NCBI GenBank assembly: GCA_902778535.1
Contig: CACYYG010000025.1
Span: 59,617-123,616 of the forward strand
DNA from: an uncultured Prevotellaceae bacterium
GTDB taxonomy: Bacteria; Bacteroidota; Bacteroidia; Bacteroidales; Bacteroidaceae
Direction of reading: 5' to 3'
DNA length: 64,000 nucleotides
Below the pieces are notes generated by a model that saw nothing but the letters and a program-made list of their open reading frames with translations, did no database searches and was not told the origin of the DNA. Shown piece by piece: positions 26,528-35,500 of the stretch. Position 1 is the stretch's first letter, and every line of letters starts with the position of its first letter. The position numbers and the translations under genes were made by a program.

Positions 26528-28712
26528 TGCGTTTCAATAATGCGTCGATAGTGGGCTCGCTGCCCTTGAAATTCTTGTAGAGAGTCATCGGCTCGTCGGT
26601 GCTGCCACGCGAGAGGATGCAGTCGCGGAAGCGCTGGGCAGTCTTCTCGTCAAAGACACCGTGCCGCTTGAAGACGGCGAAGGCATCGGCATCGAGCACC
26701 TCGGCCCACTTGTAGCTGTAGTAGCCAGCGGCGTAGCCTCCGGCCATGATGTGCGAGAACTGCGTGGTCATGCAGGTGTCCATGCGCTGCGGACGGATGA
26801 TGGCCTTCTTCCAAGCCTCCTTCTCAAACCGGATGATGTCTTCGTCGAAGGGCTCGCTCTTCGTATAATAGGCCATGTCGAGCAGACCGAAGCTCACCTG
26901 GCGCAGGCAGGCCGTGGCCACCATGAAGTTGCGGCTGCGCACGATGCGGCGTATCAGCTCATCGGGCAGCGGCTCGCCCGTCTCATAGTGGAAGGCGAAG
27001 GTCTGCAGGAATTTCTTCTCGATGGCGAAGTTCTCCATAAACTGCGAGGGCAGCTCGACGAAGTCCCACAGCACGTTGGTGCCGCTGAGGCTCTCGAAGC
27101 GGCAGTTGGAGAAGATGCCGTGCAAGGCATGGCCGAACTCGTGCAGGAATGTCTCCACCTCGCCCAGCGTCAGCAGCGCCGGACGTTCAGGCGTAGGCTT
27201 GGTCAGGTTCATCACCACGCTGACGTGAGGACGGATGTTCACGCCTTTCCTGTCGACGAACTGTCCCTGATACTCCGTCATCCAGGCACCGCCCTGCTTG
27301 CCCTTGCGAGGATGGAAGTCGGCGTAGAACACGGCGAGATAGCTGCCGTCGCGGTCGAACACCTCGTAGGCCTTCACGTCGGGATGATAGACGGGGATGT
27401 CCTTGTTCTCCTTGAACGTGATGCCGTAGAGACGGTTGGCCAGGCCGAAGACGCCGCCGATGACCTTCTCCAGCTGGAAGTAGGGACGCAGCATCTCGGC
27501 GTCGATGTTGTATTTCTTCAGCTTCAGCTTGTGCGAATAGAAGGCGAGGTCCCAAGGCTCCAAAGCCCCCCCTACGGCCCCCGAGGGGGCTTCATTTGAC
27601 TTACGGGAGAACTTGCGAGCATTTGTAGACGAAAGGGCGGCTTTCTCCAACTCTTCCAATTCTTTCTCAGCAGTCGGTTTGTAGGCGTCGACGAGCTGGT
27701 TGAGCAGCCGGTAGACGTTGCGCACATTCTTCGCCATGCGACGGCTCAGCACGTAGTCGGCGTAGGTCTTATAGCCCAGCAGCTGAGCAATCTCACGGCG
27801 CAGATTGATGAGGCGCTTGCATATTTCAATGTTGTTGTTCTCGTTGTCGTGTATGCCCTTCGTGTTGTAGGCCATATACATCTGCCGGCGCAGTTCGCGC
27901 TGCGTGCTGTAGGTCATAAAGGGCGAATAGGAAGGCGCATCGAGGGTGAAGACCCAGGAAGCCGCAGAAGCCCCCCCTACGGCCCCCGAGATAGCCCCCC
28001 CTACGGCCCCCGAGGGGGCTTCATTACTCTTTAGGACATTTGTGTCCCCCACAGGGGACGAAGGGGGGGCTTCTGGGGCTTTTGCCTCTTCAGCTGCCGC
28101 ATCGATGGCCGTCTGAGGCAGACCGTCGAGCTGTGCGGGGTCGGTGATGACGAGGCGATAGGCCTTGTTCTCCTTCAGCAGGTTCTGCGAGAACTGCAGG
28201 CCTAAGAGCGATGCCTCCTCCGTGAGCTGGCGCAGGCGCTCCTTGCCCTCAGCATTTAAAAGGGCACCACTACGCACGAAGCCCTGATAGCAGTCGTCCA
28301 GCAGCCGCTTCTCCTCGTGAGTCAGCTTGCGGTGGTGCAGATGCACATATTTCACGCGCTCGAAGAGCTTCTCGTTCAGGCGCATATCGTTGGCATGCTT
28401 CGTCAGGATGGGGCTCAGCTTCTGTGCCAGCGCGTCCATCTCGTCGTTGGTCTCGGCCGAAAGCATGTTGAAGAACACGGTCGAGACACGGTCGAGTAAA
28501 TCATAATAGCCCTCGTCGTCTTCCTTGTTGATGATGGTATTGTCGAAGGTAGGCTTGGCGGGGTTGTTGATGGTCTTGTCGAGATACTCCTCGTCGCGGC
28601 GGATGCCCTCCATGAAGGCCTCCTCATAGTCCTCCATGCGGATGCGGTCGAAGGGCACCGTGTCGTGCGGCGTCTTGTAGGGCTCAAAAAAAGGATTCTT
28701 TCTCTCACTCAT
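26505..28712 (-). CDS. M3 family peptidyl-dipeptidase (Dcp-like) with in-frame palindromic inserts
   Basis: Thimet-type zinc peptidase of 735 residues from ATG 28712 (MSERKNPFFEPY). A GTG 18 nt further upstream is possible but less likely. The zinc motif is HEFGH (524-528), with the third ligand Glu downstream in the ELPSQFMEN region. It cleaves oligopeptides in the cytoplasm or periplasm; no signal peptide is evident. Two unusual inserts interrupt the helical domain: a long one starting APPSSPVGDT and containing KSNEAPSGAVGGA, followed by a partial repeat, before WVFTLDAPSY; and a half one (KSNEAPSGAVGGA) before LEPWDLAFYSHKLK. Both derive from the GC-rich palindrome also found in the GH35 gene. 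First gene of the operon with dCMP deaminase. Confidence 0.92.
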   Translation of the reverse strand: MSERKNPFFEPYKTPHDTVPFDRIRMEDYEEAFMEGIRRDEEYLDKTINNPAKPTFDNTIINKEDDEGYYDLLDRVSTVFFNMLSAETNDEMDALAQKLSPILTKHANDMRLNEKLFERVKYVHLHHRKLTHEEKRLLDDCYQGFVRSGALLNAEGKERLRQLTEEASLLGLQFSQNLLKENKAYRLVITDPAQLDGLPQTAIDAAAEEAKAPEAPPSSPVGDTNVLKSNEAPSGAVGGAISGAVGGASAASWVFTLDAPSYSPFMTYSTQRELRRQMYMAYNTKGIHDNENNNIEICKRLINLRREIAQLLGYKTYADYVLSRRMAKNVRNVYRLLNQLVDAYKPTAEKELEELEKAALSSTNARKFSRKSNEAPSGAVGGALEPWDLAFYSHKLKLKKYNIDAEMLRPYFQLEKVIGGVFGLANRLYGITFKENKDIPVYHPDVKAYEVFDRDGSYLAVFYADFHPRKGKQGGAWMTEYQGQFVDRKGVNIRPHVSVVMNLTKPTPERPALLTLGEVETFLHEFGHALHGIFSNCRFESLSGTNVLWDFVELPSQFMENFAIEKKFLQTFAFHYETGEPLPDELIRRIVRSRNFMVATACLRQVSFGLLDMAYYTKSEPFDEDIIRFEKEAWKKAIIRPQRMDTCMTTQFSHIMAGGYAAGYYSYKWAEVLDADAFAVFKRHGVFDEKTAQRFRDCILSRGSTDEPMTLYKNFKGSEPTIDALLKRNGIRKTK
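27563..27603 (-). repeat. In-frame GC-rich palindromic element, half copy
   Basis: On the minus strand of the M3 gene, only the right half of the element is present (hairpin GCCCCC/GGGGGC plus the GTAGGGGGGGCTT end), encoding KSNEAPSGAVGGA. The orientation relative to the gene and the frame match the GH35 copies. Confidence 0.85.
27967..28076 (-). repeat. In-frame GC-rich palindromic element with partial tandem duplication
   Basis: In the M3 gene. It carries the left hairpin GTCCCC/GGGGAC, a variable middle (encoding TNVL instead of TLAGKPAH), the right hairpin, and then a second copy of the right end (encoding ISGAVGGAS). It is in frame and in the same orientation as all other copies. Confidence 0.88.
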
Positions 28713-28734
28713 TGCTTTCACATTTTTCACGCTG

Positions 28735-28742
28735 CAAAATTA
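28735..28742 (-). promoter_or_regulatory. -7 element of the M3-dCMP deaminase-protease operon
   Basis: TAATTTTG on the minus strand, 22 nt upstream of ATG 28712. No clear -33 partner is visible. Confidence 0.5.
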
Positions 28743-28860
28743 GTAATTTTCCACGAAACGCGTACATCTTTAAATTAAAAAAACACAAAAACCAGAAAAA
28801 ACGCTCATTCCTGTATGCGGAAAAAACGGAAAAGACTTCCTGTCCGAATGTTCCGTTTTC

Positions 28861-29314
28861 TTTACAAAATGTGCTGAAAAAAGGCGATTTACTACCCCTG
28901 AGAATGGCTCAGAATTCACCAAACGTTTCATTGGCCGAAAATAACGCAAAAATGAGATAGGTTAACTATCTTACTGACTGTCAGATGCTTAGCCAACATT
29001 CCTGTTCATAGGGAGCATCCTCGTTTTCAAAAAGGTATATCCCCATGGAAAAAAGTCAATGCCTTTTTTTCACGCGGAGCCTCTTTTTTATCATCTACAA
29101 GCCGTTTGGTAATAGATACGAGCCGTTTTTGCGTGCCAAAAGCTGCACAAAGAGCACGCGAATGTGCAATTTTTAACATTCCGCAAGGAATTTGCCTGTC
29201 AAAATGCTGCCACCAGAGGCGGAATTTGACAAGTAAATTCCCTACGAAGGAGGAATTTCCGTTCTAGATTGCATAAAAAATTTTGTAAAGAAATCGGAAT
29301 GAAAAATCTTTACA
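28861..29314 (-). repeat. Dispersed intergenic repeat, copy 3 (inverted)
   Basis: Same family as 1814-2243 and 15903-16333, in the opposite orientation. The end inverted repeat TGTAAAG...CTTTACA is at 29284-29314, the conserved core at 29011-29088, and the CTGAG/CTCAG pair around 28900-28915. The A/T hairpin has one mismatch here. It fills most of the gap between the M3 gene and acpT; 28743-28860 and 29315-29480 hold nothing I can assign. Confidence 0.82.
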
Positions 29315-29480
29315 TTTTCAACACGAATGGGTTCTCCTGGTTTGGGTATGCCATCAGTATGGCTATAAGCAGGGAAGAGCGGGAGTGATGTTTGAATAAA
29401 ATTTATCATAATTGTACTGTCAAAACGATGGATAAATAAAAATACCCGTAAATATGTGCGCGGTTTTATTTTATTTTCGC

Positions 29481-29488
29481 TAACTTTG
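29481..29488 (+). promoter_or_regulatory. -7 element of the phosphopantetheinyl transferase gene
   Basis: TAACTTTG matches TAnnTTTG. It ends 6 nt before the GTG proposed as start, so the transcript would be leaderless or nearly so. The -33 region is weak. Confidence 0.5.
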
Positions 29489-29494
29489 CAGGCT

Positions 29495-30088
29495 GTGAAG
29501 ATTCTGGTTGACGAGCATATATGGGACTTCGACCTGCAGGCGGCACTGCTCGACGTATCGGAGCAGCGGCGCGAGCAGGCCCTGCGCTTCCGCCATGAGC
29601 TGGGGCAGCGCCTGTCGGTGCTGGCCTATCGGCTGCTGAAACGCTGTCTGAGCGAGCTGTACGGCATGGAGGGGAACCCCCGCCTGGAGTACGACGAGCA
29701 CGGCAAGCCGGCCATAGCGGGGAGGCCGGACATCTGCTTCAGCCTGAGCCACTGCCGCGAGGCTGTTGCCTGCGCCGTGAGCACAAGGCCCGTGGGCATC
29801 GACGTGGAAGCCATACGCGAATACCGCCCCTCACTGGTGCGTTACACCATGAACGACGAGGAGACGGCCGCCGTGGAGCGTGCCGACGACCCCGCAGCGG
29901 CCTTCATACGCCTATGGACGATGAAGGAGGCCACAGTGAAGCTGACCGGAACGGGCATCAGCACCGACATGAAGGGGGTGATAGACCACGAAAGGGTGGC
30001 GTACCACACCACACAGCACGACCGCTATGTGCTGAGCGTGGCACAGTGGGCCACCGACGAGCGCAGCGCGGAAGAGCCTGCGCGCTGA
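29495..30088 (+). CDS. 4'-phosphopantetheinyl transferase (Sfp/AcpT type)
   Basis: A 197-residue enzyme if started at GTG 29495 (KILVDEHIWDFDL). It transfers phosphopantetheine from CoA to acyl or peptidyl carrier proteins. The magnesium motif PVGIDVEAI and the WTMKEATVKLTGTG motif are both intact. The frame is open further left, but that part covers the promoter element, so I prefer the GTG. No carrier protein or synthase is nearby, so the partner is not evident. Confidence 0.85.
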   Translation: MKILVDEHIWDFDLQAALLDVSEQRREQALRFRHELGQRLSVLAYRLLKRCLSELYGMEGNPRLEYDEHGKPAIAGRPDICFSLSHCREAVACAVSTRPVGIDVEAIREYRPSLVRYTMNDEETAAVERADDPAAAFIRLWTMKEATVKLTGTGISTDMKGVIDHERVAYHTTQHDRYVLSVAQWATDERSAEEPAR

Positions 30089-30135
30089 CCACACAACAAC
30101 TAAGCTTCATACCCTTCTGCTACATCTATGTACTC

Positions 30136-30270
30136 ATGATAGTCTACAAGCTCTATGGGCACCACCGCATGGCGCTGGTCATCTCGTTTGCGCTCTCGCT
30201 AACGGTCATCCCCGTGATGTGGGTTCATTTGTTATGGTCTATGAAGGAGTTTTTGCGTAGCCATCAGTGA
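30136..30270 (+). CDS. Possible small membrane protein
   Basis: A 44-residue frame (MIVYKLYGHHRM...), mostly one hydrophobic helix (LVISFALSLTVIPVMWVHLL). The frame is open upstream into the end of acpT, so a longer overlapping start is possible. Codon use is acceptable but no family is recognised. Confidence 0.35.
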   Translation: MIVYKLYGHHRMALVISFALSLTVIPVMWVHLLWSMKEFLRSHQ

Positions 30271-30356
30271 AGCAACTATTGACCCATAACTCCCCATAAC
30301 TTCCTTTTACTACTTCTTACTACAAAGGTAAAAAATCTGAGAAAAAGGAAGGAAAA

Positions 30357-30388
30357 GTTGCAGAAATACAAAAATAGTCGTAATTTTG
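30357..30388 (+). promoter_or_regulatory. Promoter of the secreted S41 / beta-helix gene cluster
   Basis: GTTG (30357-30360), 20-nt spacer, TAATTTTG (30381-30388). The 5' leader to ATG 30483 is about 90 nt. It may drive the S41 gene and the three downstream paralogues, which follow at 38-52 nt spacings. Confidence 0.65.
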
Positions 30389-30482
30389 CACATATTAACA
30401 AAGCAGGATCTGGACGGAGGGAAAAAGTCAACATTCCTGTCAACGTAATACATCAACAATCAAACAAAATAGCATAAAAGTT

Positions 30483-32408
30483 ATGAAAAGAACGACTATG
30501 ATGAGACGCGCAGCCATGATGCTGGTGCTCGCAGCAACTACAGTGAGTATGAGCGGCCAAGGGACATTTGCCACACTGCAGGCACCCGTCAACCGCGGCG
30601 GGATGGACGACGGCACCGTCACCCTGCGCTTCTATGACGACATGCCCTCGGTGCCCTACATCTCTGCGGCCGCTTTCCAGCAGCTCATGCTCCCCGGCAC
30701 CACGATTGAGGTCAGCAAGACGGGCGAGGGGACTTACACCCTCACCGGCCCCTACGCCGAGGCCACGGTGAACACCACGACCGAGCAGTTCGCTTCCGAC
30801 GACTACATGGGCTTCACCAACCTCATGGACCTGATTCAGCCGGGAATGGCCAACGTCTATCTCGACGGAGCACCCTACATACGCTATCGCAGCATGGAGC
30901 TGACGCCCGCCTCGGCCACCGTTACCTTCGACTTCAAGAAGTATGGCATCGACCTGCGCGGCGACGACACCGCAGTGTATTTCCCCCTGACCACGCTCTC
31001 TGACCTCTACAGCGACCTCTACTACCACGTGGCAGCCTATATCGACGGGACGGTCGTCGTGATCACCGACAACAGCAATGCCGACATTTCCAGCCTGGAG
31101 CCTGAAAAAACCTACGAGCTAATCATGGCAGAGAGCCGCAGCGCCGACATGGCAGCCTACAGCTACGGCGAGCTGTGCTTTGTGGTTGACCACTTCTACG
31201 GCATGCCCGGACGCTCCCCATACGAGGACGCCATTCGGACCGACGGCCTGGACAAGGCCCTCGACGGCGCCATAGAGCACGGAGCTGACATCAAGCAACT
31301 GCTGAAGAGCACCGACATGAAGAAGTATCTCTTCGGGCTCAACTGCCTGCACACAGTGCTCAACGACGGCGGACACACCAGTCTGATGGCCGACTTGCGC
31401 ATCTATGCCAACTTGGAAGAGGAAGATATGGGAGTAGATACCGAAACATGGAAGGAGAATGTCAATGCGATGATGGACGACTATCCCGAACTGGCCCTGG
31501 CGGTGCTCGACTGCATTGACGCGATGTATAACTCTCCCTACGAAATGATTGAGATGGCTCGTCCCACTGAAGACACCTATTACAAAGAGGGCGACACGGC
31601 CTATCTGCTGTTCGACCAGTTCGGCGAGACCAACTACGAAGCCTGGAACGACTACTACGACGGGGGCTGCGATCCCGACGACCTGCCCGCCATCGACGAC
31701 GACTACCTCGGCGACCTCAGCGTTGTGCTCGACGCCCTGCAGCAGGCCGACGAGGACCCCGAGGTGAAGAACCTCGTCATCGACCTGACGCTCAACCCGG
31801 GCGGCTCACTCGACGTGGTGCTGGCCATGACCGCACTCATGGGCGGACAGAGCCACTTCTACAGCGAGAACGTGCTCACCGGGCAGCGACAGACCATCTA
31901 CTACGACGTGGACTGCAACTTCGACGGGCAGTTCGACGAACAGGACAAGGATGTGACCTTCAACCTCAACTATGCCGTGCTCACATCAGGCATATCCTTC
32001 TCATGCGCCAACCTCTTCCCCTCACTCATGAAGGACATGGGATTCCCCGTCATCGGCCGGAAGAGTGGCGGCGGCGCCTGTGCCGTTCAGAACTTTGCCA
32101 CCCCCGAGGGACTGCAGTACCAGCTGTCGTCGGCACGCGCCCGACTGACCGACAAGGACTGGCAGAACATCGACGGCGGCGTAGAGCCCACCTACGTCAT
32201 CGACGCCACCTACGGCTACGAAGATTTCTACGACATTGAAGCCATCAGCAACATCATCAACAGCGGCATCGCCACCACCATCACGGCTCCTGCAGCACAT
32301 GACGGCACAGCCGCCGTCTGGTACATGCTCGACGGCCGCCGACTCGCAGGCAAGCCCACGGCCAAGGGTCTCTATCTCCACAACGGGCGCAAGGTGATGG
32401 TCAAGTGA
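30483..32408 (+). CDS. Secreted S41-family peptidase with sorting tail
   Basis: A 641-residue protein. The N-terminus MKRTTMMRRAAMMLVLAATT is a signal peptide. The C-terminal half is S41-like: VKNLVIDLTLNPGGSLDVV and the catalytic-Ser region LTSGISFSCANLFPS, then VIGRKSGGGACAV. No PDZ is obvious; the N-terminal 250 residues are a beta-rich domain I do not recognise. It ends MLDGRRLAGKPTAKGLYLHN plus GRKVMVK, as in type IX secretion cargo. The last 44 bp and the intergenic spacer are almost identical to those preceding 36587, linking it to the paralogue array by recombination. A role in processing the neighbouring surface proteins is speculative. Confidence 0.82.
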   Translation: MKRTTMMRRAAMMLVLAATTVSMSGQGTFATLQAPVNRGGMDDGTVTLRFYDDMPSVPYISAAAFQQLMLPGTTIEVSKTGEGTYTLTGPYAEATVNTTTEQFASDDYMGFTNLMDLIQPGMANVYLDGAPYIRYRSMELTPASATVTFDFKKYGIDLRGDDTAVYFPLTTLSDLYSDLYYHVAAYIDGTVVVITDNSNADISSLEPEKTYELIMAESRSADMAAYSYGELCFVVDHFYGMPGRSPYEDAIRTDGLDKALDGAIEHGADIKQLLKSTDMKKYLFGLNCLHTVLNDGGHTSLMADLRIYANLEEEDMGVDTETWKENVNAMMDDYPELALAVLDCIDAMYNSPYEMIEMARPTEDTYYKEGDTAYLLFDQFGETNYEAWNDYYDGGCDPDDLPAIDDDYLGDLSVVLDALQQADEDPEVKNLVIDLTLNPGGSLDVVLAMTALMGGQSHFYSENVLTGQRQTIYYDVDCNFDGQFDEQDKDVTFNLNYAVLTSGISFSCANLFPSLMKDMGFPVIGRKSGGGACAVQNFATPEGLQYQLSSARARLTDKDWQNIDGGVEPTYVIDATYGYEDFYDIEAISNIINSGIATTITAPAAHDGTAAVWYMLDGRRLAGKPTAKGLYLHNGRKVMVK

Positions 32409-32565
32409 TTACCTGCTTATTATTAAGCGATAACATAAAACCATAATTATAACATCGACAATGAAAATATTCGGAAAACAACTCGTCGGCATCCTGCTCG
32501 CCATGATGGCAGGAGCCGCACAGGGCGCATGGGCAGACAGCACCGTCACAACGGAGGCCGACCTG
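32365..32565 (+). repeat. 201-bp direct repeat, left copy
   Basis: Covers the 3' end of the S41 gene, the 52-bp spacer and the start of the first beta-helix gene. It matches 36491-36691 at a constant offset of 4126 with only a handful of mismatches. Such a repeat at both ends of one gene is what unequal recombination leaves behind. Confidence 0.9.
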
Positions 32566-35500
32566 CGCACAGCAGTACAAAGTAGCCAGACAGTGACCCT
32601 CGGCGACGACATCACGCTGAACAGCAGCCGACTGGAGATTAACAACGGCACCACCGTTACCCTCAATCTGAACGGCCACACACTGAAGCGCCAGATGACA
32701 GCTGTCGACAATGCCGGGCAGGTCATCTTCGTGGCAAGCAGCGGCCAGCTGACCATCACCGACACAAAAGGCAATGGCATAATCACTGGCGGCTGGGCCA
32801 ATATGGGCGGTGGCATCTTTGTCCAGAACGGTGGCACGCTGACCATCAGCGGCGGCACCATCACCGGCAATCGCGCCGCAGTGTTCGGCGGCGGCATCCA
32901 CAATGAAGGCACGCTCACCATCACGGGTGGCAGCATCACGAACAACACGTCCGAACAGTATGGCGGCGGCATCTATAGCAACAGCACGGTCAGCATCAGC
33001 GGCGCCACCATCAGCGGCAACACGGCCCAAACGGGCGGCGGAGCCGTCAGCACCGAAGGCACGCTCACCCTCGACGGTGTCACCATCCAGGGCAACAGCG
33101 CCCAGTATGGAGGTGGTGTCTATATGTTCAAGTCTGCATCGACATCCCCTGGCATAGTGCAGCTGAAAGGCGTATGTACCATCACGGGCAACACCGCAAG
33201 CTACGGCATAGATGTCTATCAAAACCAGGATGCAACATTGAACGTTCAGGACAGTCCTGTGGTGGGCGACCTCTATCTGACGGAATATAGCTTCGTCACA
33301 CTCACAGGCCCCCTCACCACGGGGGCCAGCATCGGCCTGAATGCCCAGAAAGCGGACCAGACACACCTCACCCTGAACTACCCTAACTATCATGCAGGGA
33401 CGGCTCCCGGGACTTTCTTCAAATCCAAGAATGTTTTCTACGCCGTATGCCTCCGTGCCCCTGGCGATGAGGCCGCCGGCGAGGTGGCCTATGGTGTTGA
33501 GTATATAGAGCGGGTGTGGGACAGCACACAGAAGAAAGTGACGGAGACCAAGAAGGCCAAGGCCTGCCCCAGCTTCACCCCCATCAGCGGCAACGACACC
33601 AGCGACGAGACAGGCTGGCTGGGACTCGGCAACGGCTGGTATGTGGTGACGGGCAATGCCAGCCGCAAGGTGCTCAACGTGCTGGGCAATGACGTCCACC
33701 TCATCATCCCCGACGGGACTTCGCTCACCGTCACGGGTGGCGTGAAGGTGGAACTGAAGAACAATGCCGTGCTCAACATCTACGGTCAAGCAGGCAACAC
33801 GGGCCAACTCATCGTCACCAACAGCTACAGCAAAGCCGCTGGCATCGGCAGTGGCGGCGGCAGCGACGACGGCAACGCCGGAATGATCAACATCCACGGT
33901 GGCACCATCCATGCCACGGGTAACAAATACGGTGCGGGCATCGGCGGCGGCGACAACCACGGTTTCGGCCCGCAGGCCAACAACAGCGGCCTCTACGTCT
34001 ATGGCGGCAGCGTCACGGCGCAGGGCGGCGAGTATGCCGCCGGCATCGGCAGCGGCGATGAGCCAAGCGACGGTACGGCAGGCTACGTAGCGGTTTATGG
34101 CGGTACGGTCAACGCCACGGGTGGCAACGAGGCAGCCGGCATCGGCGGCGGCAACGAGGGAAACGGCGCCATGTTCAGCATCTACGGCGGCACGGTGACG
34201 GCACAGGGCGGCGCCGAGGGTGCCGGCATCGGCGGCGGCGACGAGGGCAACTCCAGCACCACGACGTTCTACGGCGGCACGGTGACAGCCACAGGCGGCA
34301 GGCGTGGAGCCGGCATCGGCGGCGGCCGCAGCGGCTATGCCACGGCCATCTCCTTCCATGGCGGCAACATCACGGCCATAGGAGGTGAGCAATACAGCGA
34401 TGTCACCGCCGGAGGCGCTGCCGGCATCGGCGGCGGTTATAAAGGCGAATGTCGGGGCATCTACTTCTACGGCGCAGCAGAAAGTGTCAATGGTCTGCCG
34501 GCAACGGTCAACGCCACGGGCAAGCATGGCGGCTCCGGCATCGGCAGCGGCTATAACACTGACTTCTGCCAACTCGACATCAGCGGCGGCAACATCACGG
34601 CAAAGGCCGATGGCAACGGCCCCGGCATCGGCCGCGGATATACCACCACCGGCATGTCCAGGCAGAGCTCAGACAAGAAGGTGCTCGTCAACATCTCGGG
34701 CGGCGACGTGACGGCTTCATCGACCAATGGCGGCGCGGGCATCGGCACCGGTGCCGACACCAACTTCAACGGCAATATCAATATCAGCGGCGGAAAGGTT
34801 ACGGCTACAGGAATCAACGGCGGCGCCGGCATCGGCACCGGCGGCAGTATTGGAGGCGAGAAGTCATTTATGTATGGTTGGATTGTCATCAGCGGTGGAG
34901 AGGTCATCGCCAAAGGCGAATACAATGACGATAACTCTAAAGTCTACTGGTCGGGCTGTGGAGCGGGCATCGGCAGCGGTGCTGCCGGAGAAATCTATCC
35001 GGAGGGCCTCATCCAGCTCCTTGGCGGCAACGTGACGGCCTCGTCCATGAGTGGCGGTGCCATCGGCGCCGGAGGCTCTAAGGTAAATGAAAACAGCCAA
35101 AGAGACACGTGGGTCGACTGCCCCATCCAGATTCATGGCGACAACACAACACTGACGCTGACGTCGGGCCAGGTAAGGGATATGATAATCTCTGATAACA
35201 CAGCAACCTGGGCACCGAGTCCGGCCATACGAATCAATCCCGACCGCGGCGGCTCCGTGAGCATCAACGGCAACCTGGCCGTGGCGATGGGCGGAACCAT
35301 TTCCGCTGAGGCCAACCGTGTCAGCACCCTGACCACACCCACGGAAAGCCAGGTGACCGTCAGCCCCTGCACCCACGGCAGCAACACCTACACCATCAAC
35401 GTCGACAACACCCACACCGCCCACTGTAGCTACTGTCCCTACTCGGTCAAAGAGAACCATGCCGCCACGGGCACCTGCGCCTGCGGATACGAGACGGGTA

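Noticed and set aside
32401-34572. Very long minus-strand open frame (over 700 codons) opposite the first beta-helix gene
   Set aside because: It mirrors the GC-rich Gly/Thr repeat codons of the plus-strand gene; its protein is low-complexity Ala/Asp/Val without motifs, while the plus strand has a signal peptide, repeats and a sorting tail.
33840-35080. Regular repeats considered as a CRISPR array
   Set aside because: The periodicity is codon-level repetition of a GAGIGGG protein motif; there are no constant direct repeats with unique spacers and no cas genes.
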